Made by a program: the position numbers and the translations under genes | Shown: positions 48,328 through 61,246 of the stretch, piece by piece | Position numbering within the stretch: position 1 is the stretch's first letter | How the letters are laid out: every line of letters begins with the position of its first letter | The notes under the pieces: generated by a model | Told to the model about the DNA's origin: nothing | The model's input: the letters and a program-made list of their open reading frames with translations, nothing else | Database searches by the model: none | Assembly: GCF_000143535.2 (NCBI RefSeq) | Contig: NC_037325.1 | Span: 930,001 to 994,000, forward strand | From: Botrytis cinerea B05.10 | Taxonomy: Eukaryota; Ascomycota; Leotiomycetes; Helotiales; Sclerotiniaceae | Length of the DNA: 64,000 bases | Direction: 5' to 3'

Positions 48328-51300
48328 ATGATTTCTAATTTGGCTCTGGAGTACATTTTTAATCATATCTTTCTTCCTCCAAAATTACCCGACAAAGAGG
48401 ATGAACGAGAGAAATATGATGTTGTACTTACGCAACTATGTCAACAGGAGCTTCAGAACTTTCATGATTACTTACCAAGTCGTCAAAGGCCACCAGTCAA
48501 AAGAATGATTGGGATGATAAATGGCCTGGTTTTTGATCCATCTGCTACTACCACATCATTTTCAAATATTATCAAAAGTTTGAAAACAATGAAAACCGAA
48601 GGTACCGATATTTATCCCCCCCCCCCCCCCCCCCCCCCCCCCCGAAAATTCTTACTGACCATGCCAATTATTCAGGTGTTTGCGCTTTCCACATTGAGGC
48701 ACAAAATGCAGGAATGATAATTCGACGACTCTCAACAGAGTATTCATTCGAGATGTTTGAGTTGTCCCCAAGGAATAACGATGTCATGGCGAATGCCGGA
48801 CGATTACGGAGATTTTTCCCGGGTCCCGCAATAGCTATTCATCAGGACCGCATTCACGAAGAATCATTCCAGGAAGCTCTATCTCAGTGCATTGAAGAAC
48901 TCTCGCGAAAGACGCCAAACATTGTCCAAGCGAAAACGAGTAAAGCACACGTATCTGACATTGAAATTAGAGACACAGTCGATCCATCCCTCATAACTAG
49001 CATGCTTGCGGAATCTCTGCATGCCATTGGTCGTCGTATTGATGTCCATCGCATTCAAAAAAGAACCCGTGATGTCGTTCAGTGGAAAAATTGTCTTCAT
49101 CCCTGGCGTCGTTCACCCCTTTGGCTCTTTATCCGAGTCTGCCTTCAGACTGGACTTATGAAACGAGATTGTAATGATTCATCACACCACCATTACAAAA
49201 CTTTTATGATCTTTTTCATGTGCCAGATTCTAGAACGCGCACTAGAGTTTTCCATGGCTAGAGAAATGTTGTTCATAATGTCGATGAAGATACAACGGCG
49301 CTTAGTCAAACTTGAAAGTTCAATTAGCCGTGGGCTACAGCGGCAGATACAAGCGGTATTGTCCAAAGTCTCATCCTACTTGAAAAACAATGTGCCAATG
49401 CTGTCATACCAAATATACCCTGATATCGCTGCACTCAACCTGATAGACGACACAGTGCTTAGCATGAACTGCCTACGACCTTACCTTGACAGTCTATCGA
49501 TGCGAAATCAATCAAAATTAAAACACGCATTTGCTGAACCTCGTTGTTACTCTCGAATAGTTCAATCGAATACACAACTCCCGTGTATGAATACCGTGTC
49601 TTCAAGCTTCAAAAATAGAGAGGTAACTCGCTTGCATTTAGCAGATGTCGAACTGTGGGTTCGAGATCATCTGGCTAGTTGGCTGGGTACACATCAAATG
49701 GTGGAATCATCTTGTATCGCTCTGGCAAAGCTCATGTCTACCTACCAGGAAGTCTCTGATAAAGCATATCAAGGGATTCCCGAAGATCAGTCCGTAAGAA
49801 TCTTAACGTTGATGGAATTATGGGTCGCATTAGACACATGTACAACTTTACAAGAGCCACTTGTGAAAGATTATAAATGCAGATTTACATCAGACTTGTT
49901 CGCTCCTCTATTGTTACCTACCAAGCCAGAAATGCTAAGATTAGCATCCATCGAACAATATATTACTGATAGAAATGCTGCATCATCCGCCAACATGCCG
50001 TGTCCCTTCTCCATAACGAATACTGCAAATAGTTTTCCTGTTCGCTACTTCGATCAATCGTCCCGGCACCAGAGATTACTAGAGCGGATTAAATCTGACA
50101 CTCGCTCTGGATGTTATGCAAAAGTGCTCGAGCTAGAGGAAAAGATTCGACAGTTCAATTCCTGGAAAGAAAGTGATCAATGGACCGTGTGCAGGATGGA
50201 GAAGATTATTCGCGGTCGAGGTCTCCAACGTCGTGAAGTTGATGTTCACGCGAGTTATTGTCCGAAATGCATTGCAAAAGCTAAGGCTCAGCAAGTTACA
50301 ATTGACGTTTTTGAATGTCCTCTACCAGAAAATATTTTAGAGGCAAAATCGATAATATTTGAGCTGGACGTGCCCGTAGTCTTTTCAGCTTGGCGCGATC
50401 GAACGTATGGCCTTCTAGTGGACATATTTTCACCAAAATCAACAGTTTCTCAGGACAACGATTATTATGATTTCAGCAAGACTTTTTTGAAACAGTATCT
50501 TCAGAAGCCCTTAGGGAGAATTCGCTTAGGGTCCCGTACGAAGCCATTTATTGTTTCCCACTACAGGAACAAGTTCGTCTTTCAGGCTACAGTTGAAAAC
50601 ATTCTGAAGCCAACTGGATTGAACTACATGGTTGTAGATAATGGCGGATCTCACCAAGTAGCAGTCACGGGCGACTTTTGTGCAAATCTGGGCATCCGAA
50701 AGTTATGCACGATGAGATTCGCTCCAGCTTTCATGAAGCTAGAAGTCTTTCTAGAGGGCACTGAGTCTACTACCAATGAAACTCTTGCAAATCAAACAAA
50801 CTGCCCCTCCGCATTGACTTTGCACGAGTTCTATCAATTTGCATCTCTTAGATGTGGGCATTATCTTCAATGGCTTAATATTCTGCGAGAGAGTGAAGCA
50901 CATTTACTTGATTTAAACTCCGATGAAGTTTTCCAAATATTGACGCAGGCCGCATGGCAAGCCGGCCCCGCAGCTTGTAAGCTAGCATGTCGAGATTCAC
51001 ACCAAGACCTTGAGGACGAAATTTTTTCAATGAATCTTTTACAGGCTTTAGGGGCAATAGTCTCAAGTGTAGAGTCTAATTGGCAGAATGTAAAAACTAT
51101 TCGCGTGGTAATCATCCTAAGTACTCGGTTGCTTTGTGTCTCATCTAAGGACAAAGTACACCAGAGTTGTCTTCATCTACTCTTACGTATTCAGGTCATC
51201 ACAATTGCGTGGACTAGAGATGTTGTCCGCATACTCCGCGATTGCCAAGAGGAAGATGAGCTCGAATCACTAAACATCCGAGCCCTTGAATTAGCATTGG

Positions 51301-54300
51301 CGTGTCATGGCTCATTCGACGTCGAAATCAATAATCTTGAAATTATGCTCAGCTCTATCGAAACACAAACCATTTTTATGGAGAGCTTGATCACAGTTCA
51401 CGATCGACGTCCTGCCTTGACTACTGGCCTCTGCAGTATGATTCAATTTGCCTTGCGACGCTTTGATAGAGTGAATCATTCCGCTGAATCACTTATGCGT
51501 GGCATGATAATTAATGATGCCTCCGGTATTGACATGACCATTCAAAATCTCTGGTCGGGTTACAAACCTGGCGATCCTTGGAAAGCACTTGGTCTGCCAA
51601 ATGAAAGATGGCTCAGAACGAAAACAGCAACATTTGATGGCCAAGAATCACTATATGTTGAATTGAACATTCTAGACGGAGAATTGCTAATTAATGGATC
51701 TCCACTTGCTCGTCTCCCTCGTGCTTATGAATCCCATGCCACATATCAACGAATCTTCGGACGGGTTAGTGTGCACCTCAGTATGTCATTTCTTAAAGCT
51801 AATGCTATATATACAGAAAATGTTGGATGTTGTCCCATCAACAATGCTCGGCATGGCTTTTGAGACTAGTAAAGATATATGCGGACAACAGGTAGGATTA
51901 ATAGTTCGATATCTGAACTCAAACACATTCTAACTTCTTTAGATTCATTTCAAAATGCTCGGCAAGGAATTAGTGATTCGAACTCGCAAGGGGGATGAAT
52001 GTTTTGAGGTTATTCCCAAGCATATTCTCACAAACGACTTCCAACACTCGTTCACAGAAAATTATGTTTTCATGCGAAACGATGAAACCGGTGTTATACA
52101 ATTGAGGCCATTAGATATGCCATGGAATTCCTCGACCAGCGAATGGCAAATTAAACATTCTTCAAAGCGAGGGTTTCAATTGACCAACGGCTCAATGATA
52201 TCCATCGACGTCCGAAGTCCAACAGCATATGCTATATCACAGATCCTTGGAAATTTGGAAATTTCAAGTCACATTGACATGATTCTGAACCAGCAGGGTA
52301 AAACAGTGGAATTACGCCTCCCCCGTTTTAATCTTGACTTTTTCGTTACTGTGGGAGATTGGAGGCTTCTTTCGAAGCAATTTCGAGGAATGTCTGTGGA
52401 CAAAAATCAAGATATTGGTACATTCACTGGCTTGCTTAACAAAATTGTTTTGTGCAGCAATGATAATGCAACGCGAACTGTGATTGTTCCAGACGGTGAG
52501 ATTTCATTCAAGCGGAAAAATGACTATGTTCAAGTGAACATCGATACAACGTCTATGAGCTCCTGTTCTTATCACGACTATCGAATCGACCCTCAACTTG
52601 GCCGTCTGATTGATAATGGAAGCCTGAAAACTTGTTTATTTAGATTATATCTCCATTCCATAACCTCGGATGTTATACCAGATGCCCTCACAGGCAGAAC
52701 GGGCACGGAAGAAGCACTGAATGGATTAAGTTCCTCATCTGTTTGGTCATTTTTCACGCTTTCCTCTAGCGAGATAGGGTTATTACTAAAGTTGAGAGAT
52801 TTATCTCCACAAGTTACATACTATCCGGCACATAAAAAATCTATGCAGATGATTTCGTGGAAAGACCTCCCAATTTTATCTCAACATGAACGATTCCGCG
52901 AGCAAGTCGACCTCATCTTCACATATGCCAAGAAACTCGTCCCATTTCAAATTGGGTCCGATAAGAAGCACCCGATTCCCGAATCAAACAGTCGTAGCAA
53001 TCCTATTTTAATTTCTGCGGCTATTATTAGGAATGCTGTTAATCGTGTCGATGGCTTTGGGGCAGAGGATTTTACTACCATCAAAGATAAAGAATACGAT
53101 TCTCGTGACGGAAATTATGATGCAAGTCGACGTGCCGATATATACAGAATCGCAGCATTGGTATGTTCGTGGTCACGGAACTTGAAAGTCAATACTGGTT
53201 TATTGAAAATGATAAATTCTCTGTCAACTCCCATTATTGGACCTGGTGTAATCACAAAAAATGTCATTGGATATGATTCAAAGTGGTTAGATACACCCCA
53301 GTCTTTCTTGTCTGAAAATTGGTGTGCAATTTATCAGCAGCTATCGGCCAGTATTGAGAGTCGGGATAAGTATAAAATCATGATATTCTTGTCCACATTG
53401 GTCTTCTCGAAAAAAATCGAACATTCACTTGTCCATACATTGTTAGCATTTGCCACAATAACAACCTTCGATTACATCAAAATTCCTCAATATAAGCTTT
53501 TCCATCTTTGCGAAGGGTACGAGCCTGACAAAAATCAACTTAAAGATCTTATCGGCGCTCACATATATCACCATAAGAGAACACCTACAAGAAAACTCGT
53601 CAAGAAAGGAGCCGAGACTGAATGGGACGTTGATAGTCGGAGACAGCAGACTTACATTGACCAAACTGAACATGCCGTTGAAACAACCCTTAGGTATCTT
53701 TTGCTGCAATGGCCAACTGACGAACCTATCACATTTACGGATAACAATTGTCAAACATACATTGATATAAAAACTGCCACTGTTCAAGCTCAACCAAAAT
53801 TTTTGTCTTGGTTTAGAAATAACAGATTCAAGGAATACATCTTGCTAGTTGAATCAGCTCTCAAGAAGTCAAATTCAACCAAGTGTACCAATACTCAGCG
53901 ATGGACGGATTATGCGAAACCTACCAATAAATACAATCCTAGATTAGGTTATATTGCCATTACTGATCTTCTCCAAAATGAACCGCCAAATTTCGCCGAT
54001 GTAAATGGACTGTTCCATTCCAATCTACCTCTGGTCAAAATTTCCAGACCTTCGGGCAATGATAAGAATCATACGAAGGTCGCGGAGCTCTTAAAAGAAC
54101 TTTCTCGGCACACTTCTGGGGATTTTGAGACTCAATACAGCAGTCACTTACAACAAAGTATCGAGGCTTTGCATGAGATACCATATTTTGAACTAGATCC
54201 CATGACATCAGCTTACGATTTCTCAGTTCATTTGAAAGGAATTCAGGCACTGACAGACAACATGTACCTCAAAATTAAAGAGCAGTTGTTAAGTTCTGTA

Positions 54301-57300
54301 AGTGTGTTTGGAGCTATAGAAAATTCGACAATGCTTCCGCATTTATCTCGAACCACCATTCTTGCTCTTATCGCAAGTTCCTATCCTATAAAGCTCTCGC
54401 AACAGTGGAAACAGGCAATTGTGCATTTTGGCCTGGCTGTAACTACCCTGCAGCGTCTAAAGCGTCTGGTGGCTTGTGAAAAGAAAGCAGAACTTCTCAT
54501 GGAAATTTCAAACCCGGGACATCAAGGGTGGGACCCGTTGTTGAATCCGGACTGGCTACTTCTTGAATTGGAGAACGAAATTCTGATTCGCAAAGATCAG
54601 GCTGAGATCAGTAGTCAAATGATTGACCCATCATCAGGCTCAAACTCTGTCATGCAGTTGAATATGGGACTTGGAAAATCTTCAGTCATTGTTCCAATTG
54701 TGGCATCGGCGCTGGCAGATAAGAAAAAGTTATGCCGCGTCGTAGTTCTGAGAGCGCTGTCTAGACAGATGAGAGAACTGTTAGTAAGAAAGCTTGGTAA
54801 CCTGATTAATCGACGTGTATTTTTTGTCCCAATATCACGTGCCCTACAAATCAATGCCGAAGAGACAAAACAGCTACGAGAAATTTACGAGACTTGCATG
54901 ATGTGTGGTGGTGTGCTTCTAGTGCAGCCAGAGCATTTACTGTCTTTTGAGTTGATGGGCCTTGAGATGGTAATTTCTGGGAATCAGGACGCAAAGATTG
55001 TTGGTAAGGTGATCAATAGCACCCAAGACTGGCTACTCAGAAATTGCCGGGATATCCTAGATGAGAGTGACGAAATATTGAAGGTGCATTTTGAATTGAT
55101 TTACACTCTTGGCAGACAATTGCCTATCGAATTTGCCCCTAACCGTTGGATTTTAATTCAACGGATATTATCGATATTGACTTCTTGCATTAAGAAACTT
55201 GATCGAAAGTACAAAGATGATTTCGAAATAGAGAATTTGGCGGATGATGGTGGTACCTTTGCGAGGTTCAGGATTTTACAACCGGCACTCGGTGATATAC
55301 TTCTTGAAAGGGTGGTACAATATATCTGCGATGAAGGACTCCCTGGGCTATCATTATTTCATTTAACCAAGAGCAATCGAGACCTTTTATATCGATTTAT
55401 CACAGATTCCAACATGGATGAAAAAGCAATTCTTCAGCATCCGGTATTTGACACCGACTTCACGAAAATGGGCCTTCTACTCCTTCGAGGTCTCTTTGCA
55501 CACGGAGTACTACATTTCGCATTTTCTCAGAAGCGATTTAGGGTGAATTATGGTTTAGATTTGAATCGATCGTCACTAGCAGTCCCATACCATGGAAAAG
55601 ATGTGCCTGCAGCCGCAGCAGAGTTTAGTCATCCAGAGACAACTATCATATTGACTTGCCTCTCGTATTATTACGAAGGACTATCCGAAAGCCAAGCAAT
55701 AAAATGCTTCAGAGAGCTCTTTAAATCGGACAACAGGCAAGGTGAATATGAAAAGTGGACCAGAAATTGCCCCAATATTGAAACTAAATTCAAGAAATTA
55801 AGTGGCGTCAATCTCAACAACATACAACAATTCTCTCAACATGTATATGCCAATATAAGACGTTCCAAAGAGATGATAGATTTCTACCTCAATCACCTTG
55901 TTTTTCCAAAGGAAATGAAGGAATTTCCCAAGAAACTTTCTTCATCGGGATGGGACATTGCTCGGACTAAAACCCACCTGCTTACTGGCTTCAGCGGAAC
56001 TAATGACAGCAAATATGTTCTCCCGCTCTCTATAGAGCAACGAGATCTAGCAGATCAACTTTCAACGAATGCAGAAGTACTCGCATGCTTATTGCAATCT
56101 GAAAATGAATTCGATTCCACGATCAAGGGTGAAGATTTCAATGCTGAAATCCTCCTAAAGCTTGCAGTAACGTCTAAACCGAGAATAAGGGTAATCCTCG
56201 ATGTTGGGGCACAGGTCTTAGAGCTAAGGAATGAAGAGGTTGCTAGTAGATGGTTAGCACAACTTCCAATTAGTGAGGTACAGGCGGCGGTGTTCTTCGA
56301 TTCTTCGGATGAGCTTTGCGTTCTGAACCGTGATGGAGTGACCGAACCTCTCACTATCTCGCCATTCGCCAAACAGATGGACCTATGTGTGGTTTATCTT
56401 GATGAATCTCATACACGTGGAACAGACTTAAAACTACCAACGAATTACCGGGCCATCGTTACACTTGGACCAGATTTGAACAAGGATCGTCTCGCACAAG
56501 GTAAGAAGCATTATATTATACATATAAAACTACAGCTGACATCCATATGACAGCATGTATGCGCATGAGAAAGCTGGGAAAGGGTCAGTCAGTATTATTT
56601 TGTGCGCCAAAAGATATCAAGCGAAAAATAATACACTGCACAAATTTGACTCAGTCTGATCAAATCGAGGTCAAGCATGTTCTTTTGTGGTGTATAAGAA
56701 ATACATTAGACCAAGTTCGAAAGTCTGTTGTGCCTTGGGCAATTCAAGGAAAACGTCATTACGAACGACTTGAAGCTCTAGACGCAAACCCTGGTATTGT
56801 GCCTGGATCTGTTCAAGAAGACGAAGTGCAGAGCCTAGAGGAGAGATACGGAACCGGCAAAGAAAAAGCTGACGGGCGTTGGCTGGCCGATACAGCTCCT
56901 AACAAAGACATGAAATACTCCGCCGAGCTTATCTCTATTCGAAACAAATGTGCACAGTTTGGTTTTAATTCTTTTGCAGGTGCTAGTTTGTACGAAGAGC
57001 AAGAGCGTGAACTACAGCCAGAGAAAGAATTGGAGATACAGCGTGAGCATGCCCCAAGTTTACCAGCTTTAAAACACAATGTGCATGCCGACGTCATGAA
57101 TTTGGCCACGACAGGAATTATGGTACACAGCGCTCGGAGTGGATTTTTACCCGCTTTTGATATATTCAAGGATACGTCTGCAAAAGGTTTGTTCGATATA
57201 TCCAAGTGGCCCAGAGATCTTTGGGTCACTCGTGACTTTGCACAAACTGTGCGCAGCTTTGGTAAGATCGATTCATTTTTACGTCCAGTCAACTGGGTCG

Positions 57301-57860
57301 TTACATCTGAGGGCAATAATGGCATGTCTATCTGCGTAGTCTTTAGTCCTTTCGAAGTTCAAATGTTACGCTCTGTCATTGAACAAAACAAGAAAGTCGT
57401 TCTAAGCATCTATTCTCCACGCCTAAGCCTCTCTTCAAAGACATTCGAGAGTCTTGATGTTCACAAAATACCAACAACTTCGAAGCTGCCATCAATTCGT
57501 CCACGGATTATCATGCTTTTAAACCTTTTTGCTGGACAGTTATATATTCGAAGCTACGATGAATATATTCGCCTCTGCCAATTCCTTGGACTTTGTCATT
57601 ATCCACCTCGAGATGATGTCGAAATTTGTTCTGACAATTTTGTCCCTATACCAAGTCGTGCATCGTTCGATCCCGTCATGGAGGAGGTTTGCCCTTTCAA
57701 GCAGAGTCCTGTTGATTTTCTACAAAAAGTATTTGCGTTGAGACGAAAAGGTCAGAATTTTGAGGACTCGCATATGGGTAGGATCTTGAGTGGAGAGTTA
57801 TTGAACAGGAAAGACTTCGACGATGGTGAGAGTACCTTGGGTGGCAAGAATGAATATTAA
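48328..57860 (+). CDS. Giant DUF3638/DUF3645 helicase-like protein, 3100 aa
   Basis: Exons are 48328-48601, 48676-51764, 51817-51891, 51943-56500 and 56554-57860; all four introns (51-74 nt) match in phase and give 3100 aa, the usual size for this fungal family. The first ~2000 residues are large alpha-helical-looking regions without membrane helices. The DUF3638 part has LLNPDWLLLELENEILIRKDQ and QLNMGLGKSSVIVP (Walker A-like GLGKSS at 2055-2060). Downstream come a basic stretch, LLVQPEHLLSFELM and LDESDEIL (2185-2192), which resembles a Walker B/helicase motif II. DUF3645 follows, with a late VYLDESHTRGTDLKLP (Asp2633), like helicase motifs in the second RecA fold, then ACMRMRKLGKGQSV. The protein is probably a cytosolic or nuclear ATPase. 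No function is firmly established for the family. Confidence 0.92.
48616..48643 (+). repeat. Poly-C tract, 28 bases, inside intron 1 of the giant gene
   Basis: Twenty-eight uninterrupted C residues lie between the GTACCG donor (48602) and the TTACTGACC branch-like site and TTATTCAG acceptor (48675). If read through, it would encode a Pro run, but the intron model removes it and keeps the flanking frame. The minus strand is G28. Confidence 0.95.
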
Positions 57861-58048
57861 AGATGGCGAGAGCTTCTGTACAAATATCTTAGAGTGGGGT
57901 TGAGAAATGGATATGCGGATTCTTATTGGTCATTAAATCTTGCACTTACATTCCTATCATGATCACGTGCTGTATCACATTCAATACTCTTAAACACCAA
58001 TATAGCCCGCAATCCATAATCGTAAGACGAGAATACGCATGCACAACA

Positions 58049-58517
58049 ATGGCATCGATTTTGAAATGGGCAAGATCAGCTACTAGAAGAAAGCCATCCC
58101 CGCCATTGCGATTCCCTACAACGGGGTATGAATTGATCAGTGACGCTCAACCACTTGATGAGGAACAAATTGAGGGGTTCAAAAGAGGATTGTATTATCC
58201 TGTGAATATTGGAGATATGCTTATGTCTAAATATCAAGTCGTTGGGAAGCTTGGATATGGCGTAATGTCTACTGTTTGGTTGGCGCGCAATCTCCTGTAT
58301 GTGTTTCGCATTATTTTCGTATCCATTTACTAAAAACCTAGAGCTCATGAACCCTGTGGTGGCAGAATTAGAGAAATTAGAACTGCGTCTTCAGGGTAGG
58401 AATAAGGAAATGTTCTTGAATATGATGCGTGGTATGCTTCAATGGCGACCGGAAGATAGGAAATCTGCTAGGCAATTAGCTGACGATCCTTGGATCAATG
58501 AGATACACATTACATGA
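58049..58517 (+). pseudogene. SRPK-type protein kinase remnant without catalytic core
   Basis: The plus strand opens 188 bases after the giant gene with MASILKWARSATRRKPSPPL and contains GLYYPVNIGDMLMSKYQVVG and KLGYGVMSTVWLARNL. That is the N-terminus and Gly-loop of SRPK-like kinases. A GTATGT donor and a TTTACTAAAAACCTAG acceptor follow. The next segment reads LMNPVVAELEKLELRLQG, MLQWRPEDRKSARQL and DDPWI, which is the very C-terminus of such kinases. The VAIK lysine, HRD and DFG motifs, about 250 residues, are missing. The intron join is also out of phase (2 versus 1). I conclude an internal deletion; the remnant cannot be a kinase. Confidence 0.75.
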
Positions 58518-58844
58518 AAGATTCAGAATGAGATCTTTATGTGTTGTTTGATTGTCTTTCAAATTTCGCTTTCTAAAAACACAATGCATCTTTCTGCCTT
58601 TCATATTATAGTCTCTATATATCTCAATGTATAATTTATTGTTTATTTCCCCCCCAAAAGTTCAGAATGTCCAAAAGAATATTTCAAGAATGTTATGCAG
58701 CGAAAAGGATTCTGTTGTCTTATGGATTTATACACTGAGTGTGAGAACATTCACAATTCTTATGGCCTGACTACGCCTGATGACATGCTGATCCTGCCAA
58801 GTTGAGTACATAGACATGAAATTAATGCCCTCTCACAGCTCCAC
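58518..58844. other. Short intergenic stretch between two pseudogenes
   Basis: AT-rich DNA between the convergent kinase remnant and the P450 pseudogene; nothing recognisable. Confidence 0.5.
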
Positions 58845-60560
58845 TCACGCAAAAGCTTTTGCCATCACTTGAACCCCTTTCGAATCCAACTTCGGCATTG
58901 CGACTTGATAGTCGCAAAGAAAACCCACATCACTATCATCCGTTTCAAACAACTTCATATCAAACCTAATAACCAGAGCAGCCGTAACAAGATATAGTTC
59001 CGCGCGAGCAAGCTCAATGCCGATGCAGACACGACCACCTTTACCGAACGCCATTTGATACTTGCGGCGTTCGCGACCCTCGTCACCAAGCCAGCGCTCC
59101 GGATCAAACACAAAGGGATCTGGAAAAACAGTCTCGGCTGTGTGGGCGCTCAACGTTGTTATGCTAATAGGTGTACCCGTAGGGATCTTGTAAAATGTGC
59201 CTTTGTTTGTCGTCGATGTAACATGAGAGGAAGGAGTATAGGTCAATTGCTCATCTGCGATACGAGCCGTTCTAGCTGTGACACCGAAAGATAGATGATT
59301 TCCTTCGTCAATAACTGCGGAGAGATATGGGAGGTGCTCAAGTGTTGCCCAGGAAGTAGGTGTTGGAGCCGTATCGAGTTCAGCCCGAAGCTTCGCGATA
59401 ATGGCTGGATTTGTAAGTAGATGGTAGAAGATTATTTTGAGTGTTTGGGCGGGTGATTCGGTCCCAGCTAAAACCGAAAGTGATCCTTCCTGTTGGAGAC
59501 GAAGCAAGGTCTTTTCTGTTGGTGGTAGAATAGCACTGTCAAGTATTGAGGCGAACACAGACTCTTTCTTCGTTGGGCCCAAAAGCTTCTCACTGCTAAC
59601 TTCGGATGGCTTCGAGCTCATGATATCGGTCAATTCGGTGCGGACCCTCTGTTATTTCAAGTCAGCTATGATTGTTTGCGTTTGAACATCGCTAGAAACA
59701 TACATCAAAAGGCGCATGCATATCTATTAAACCCGGGGCATGATTGGTTTGCTTATCGATAATGAAAGGGATTCTGAGAAGTCCGGAATTGAAGGTAGAT
59801 GCTTATTTATATTGATGCCCATCAGAAGCTGATGGCTATTATGTCGAAGTTCCACAGCCCTAGTCTCATCTGATAGAACATCAACTTGATGGTTGAATAA
59901 GAAGTTTGTGACGACACTGCTAAGAATTAGCCCTTCCTGTCATACATATATTTCATTCAAACTGTACTCATTGGAAAAGGCAAAGAGCAAATCTGATTAA
60001 TTGGCGGGCGACTGTTCTTTGGCATGTTTATCAATCATTTGATAAAGCTGTTCCACTTTCTTGTTGATCAGTGGTTCAAGGTGTAGAACATTTCGTTTGC
60101 TGAAAAAGGGGCTCAACGCAGCGCGTCGCTTCTTGTGGAGGTCGTAACGAGCTGTCGTTCTCACGCCTCCTGGAATTCTCAGAGTTCGAAGTTGATATTC
60201 ATATTTATTTCTGGGCGACGCAGATGGAGCGTAAACAGTATCTAGAAAGCCAACATCCTGTATATGGAGCTCATCTGGAGTGTTTCGGAGGATAGGTCCT
60301 TTTGTAATTTCGAGCTCAGCAATGATCAATACACAATTCTTCTTCCACCTTACCATATTGTTTATGGAGGTTTGTATTTTAAAGACGTATTGTCCTGGCT
60401 GAATAACGTCAAAGTAGGACTCATACCACCAGGTAAGTGCGGCAAGTTTGGGCCCTGGAATATGAGCTAGGGGGTGAAAATAAAGACGACGAGTGGCTTC
60501 GGCAATTGTCAAAATCAATGATAAAATTATCCCTGTGCCTAAAAGCTGAGCGAAAGCCAT
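58845..60560 (-). pseudogene. Cytochrome P450 pseudogene
   Basis: Starting at ATG 60560 the protein has an N-terminal membrane helix and YFHPLAHIPGPK (the Pro-rich hinge), and GPILRNTPDELHIQDVGFLD. Further on come the I-helix SVLAGTESPAQTL, VFDPERW and the heme loop FGKGGRVCIG, the order of a fungal class II microsomal P450. The gene is broken. An in-frame TAA lies at 59997-59999, where SPAN is followed in frame by SDLLFAFSNE. A frame change occurs near 59732-59739, between SISKPIMP and APGLIDM. The first intron no longer matches in phase. The K-helix E-x-x-R reads E-G-N-H (59295-59306). Overall similarity is to P450s of the trichodiene-oxygenase-like type by eye only. No intact catalysis is expected. 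Confidence 0.85.
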
Positions 60561-61148
60561 TTCAAATTATTCGAGAAGCTAAAAAGCTGTTAATGGTAAC
60601 GTATTCGAGGGAAATCTTCAAAGATATCATGAGAAATAAATAAGCAGGATTTATGGTTTTTTGACATTCAATAAGTGATAACAATCAGTATGCACCAAAA
60701 ATTCACCAACAGTTATTAGAAAGCCAACATTTGGTGAAGTCAAAGTGACCCCACCAAACTCTTCGGATGCATGTGCAAATGAAGCAATCCCCGGTTGGAA
60801 AATGTTATAAATTGTTTAAATCAAGATCCAGATTCGTAGTCTTACGTGCATTAGTCTCACCATCTACCCCTCCCTGCTGACTGCCTTATCTTATTACAAG
60901 TTAGAATGGCAGGGGAAAATTCCGCTTGGTTCAACCTATGCCTGGAAAACAGTAAAGAATGGCGAGTTCTTCTCTGCAGATGGCGGGGAGGGGCCCGAAA
61001 GGAACGAATGTGTAGTCATTGTAGATGTTTAAACTTAGTCATCTCATACATCCTATATTATCAGATCCAGAGATCAGAAGTACAGTGTATGAGCCGTCAG
61101 AGTATATGAAGAAAAAAGGAAAAAAAAAAATTCGACTAAAAAAGTATA
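60561..61148. other. Intergenic flank of the transposon insertion
   Basis: The stretch lies between the P450 start and the transposon end. No credible frame or repeat was seen apart from a poly-A run (61119-61130) just before the insertion. Confidence 0.45.
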
Positions 61149-61204
61149 ACGTGTTTTATCACCGAGTGGATCATATCACCGAGTGGATCACTTTCACTTC
61201 AATT
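61149..61204 (+). repeat. Left terminal inverted repeat of the Fot1-type element
   Basis: It begins ACGTGTTTTATCACCGAG. It contains two directly adjacent copies of the 17-mer TATCACCGAGTGGATCA (61157-61173 and 61174-61190), a plausible paired binding site for the transposase DNA-binding domain. Confidence 0.95.
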
Positions 61205-61246
61205 GTTGATCTCTCACTTCAATACGCGTTTTATCAATCAATTGAA

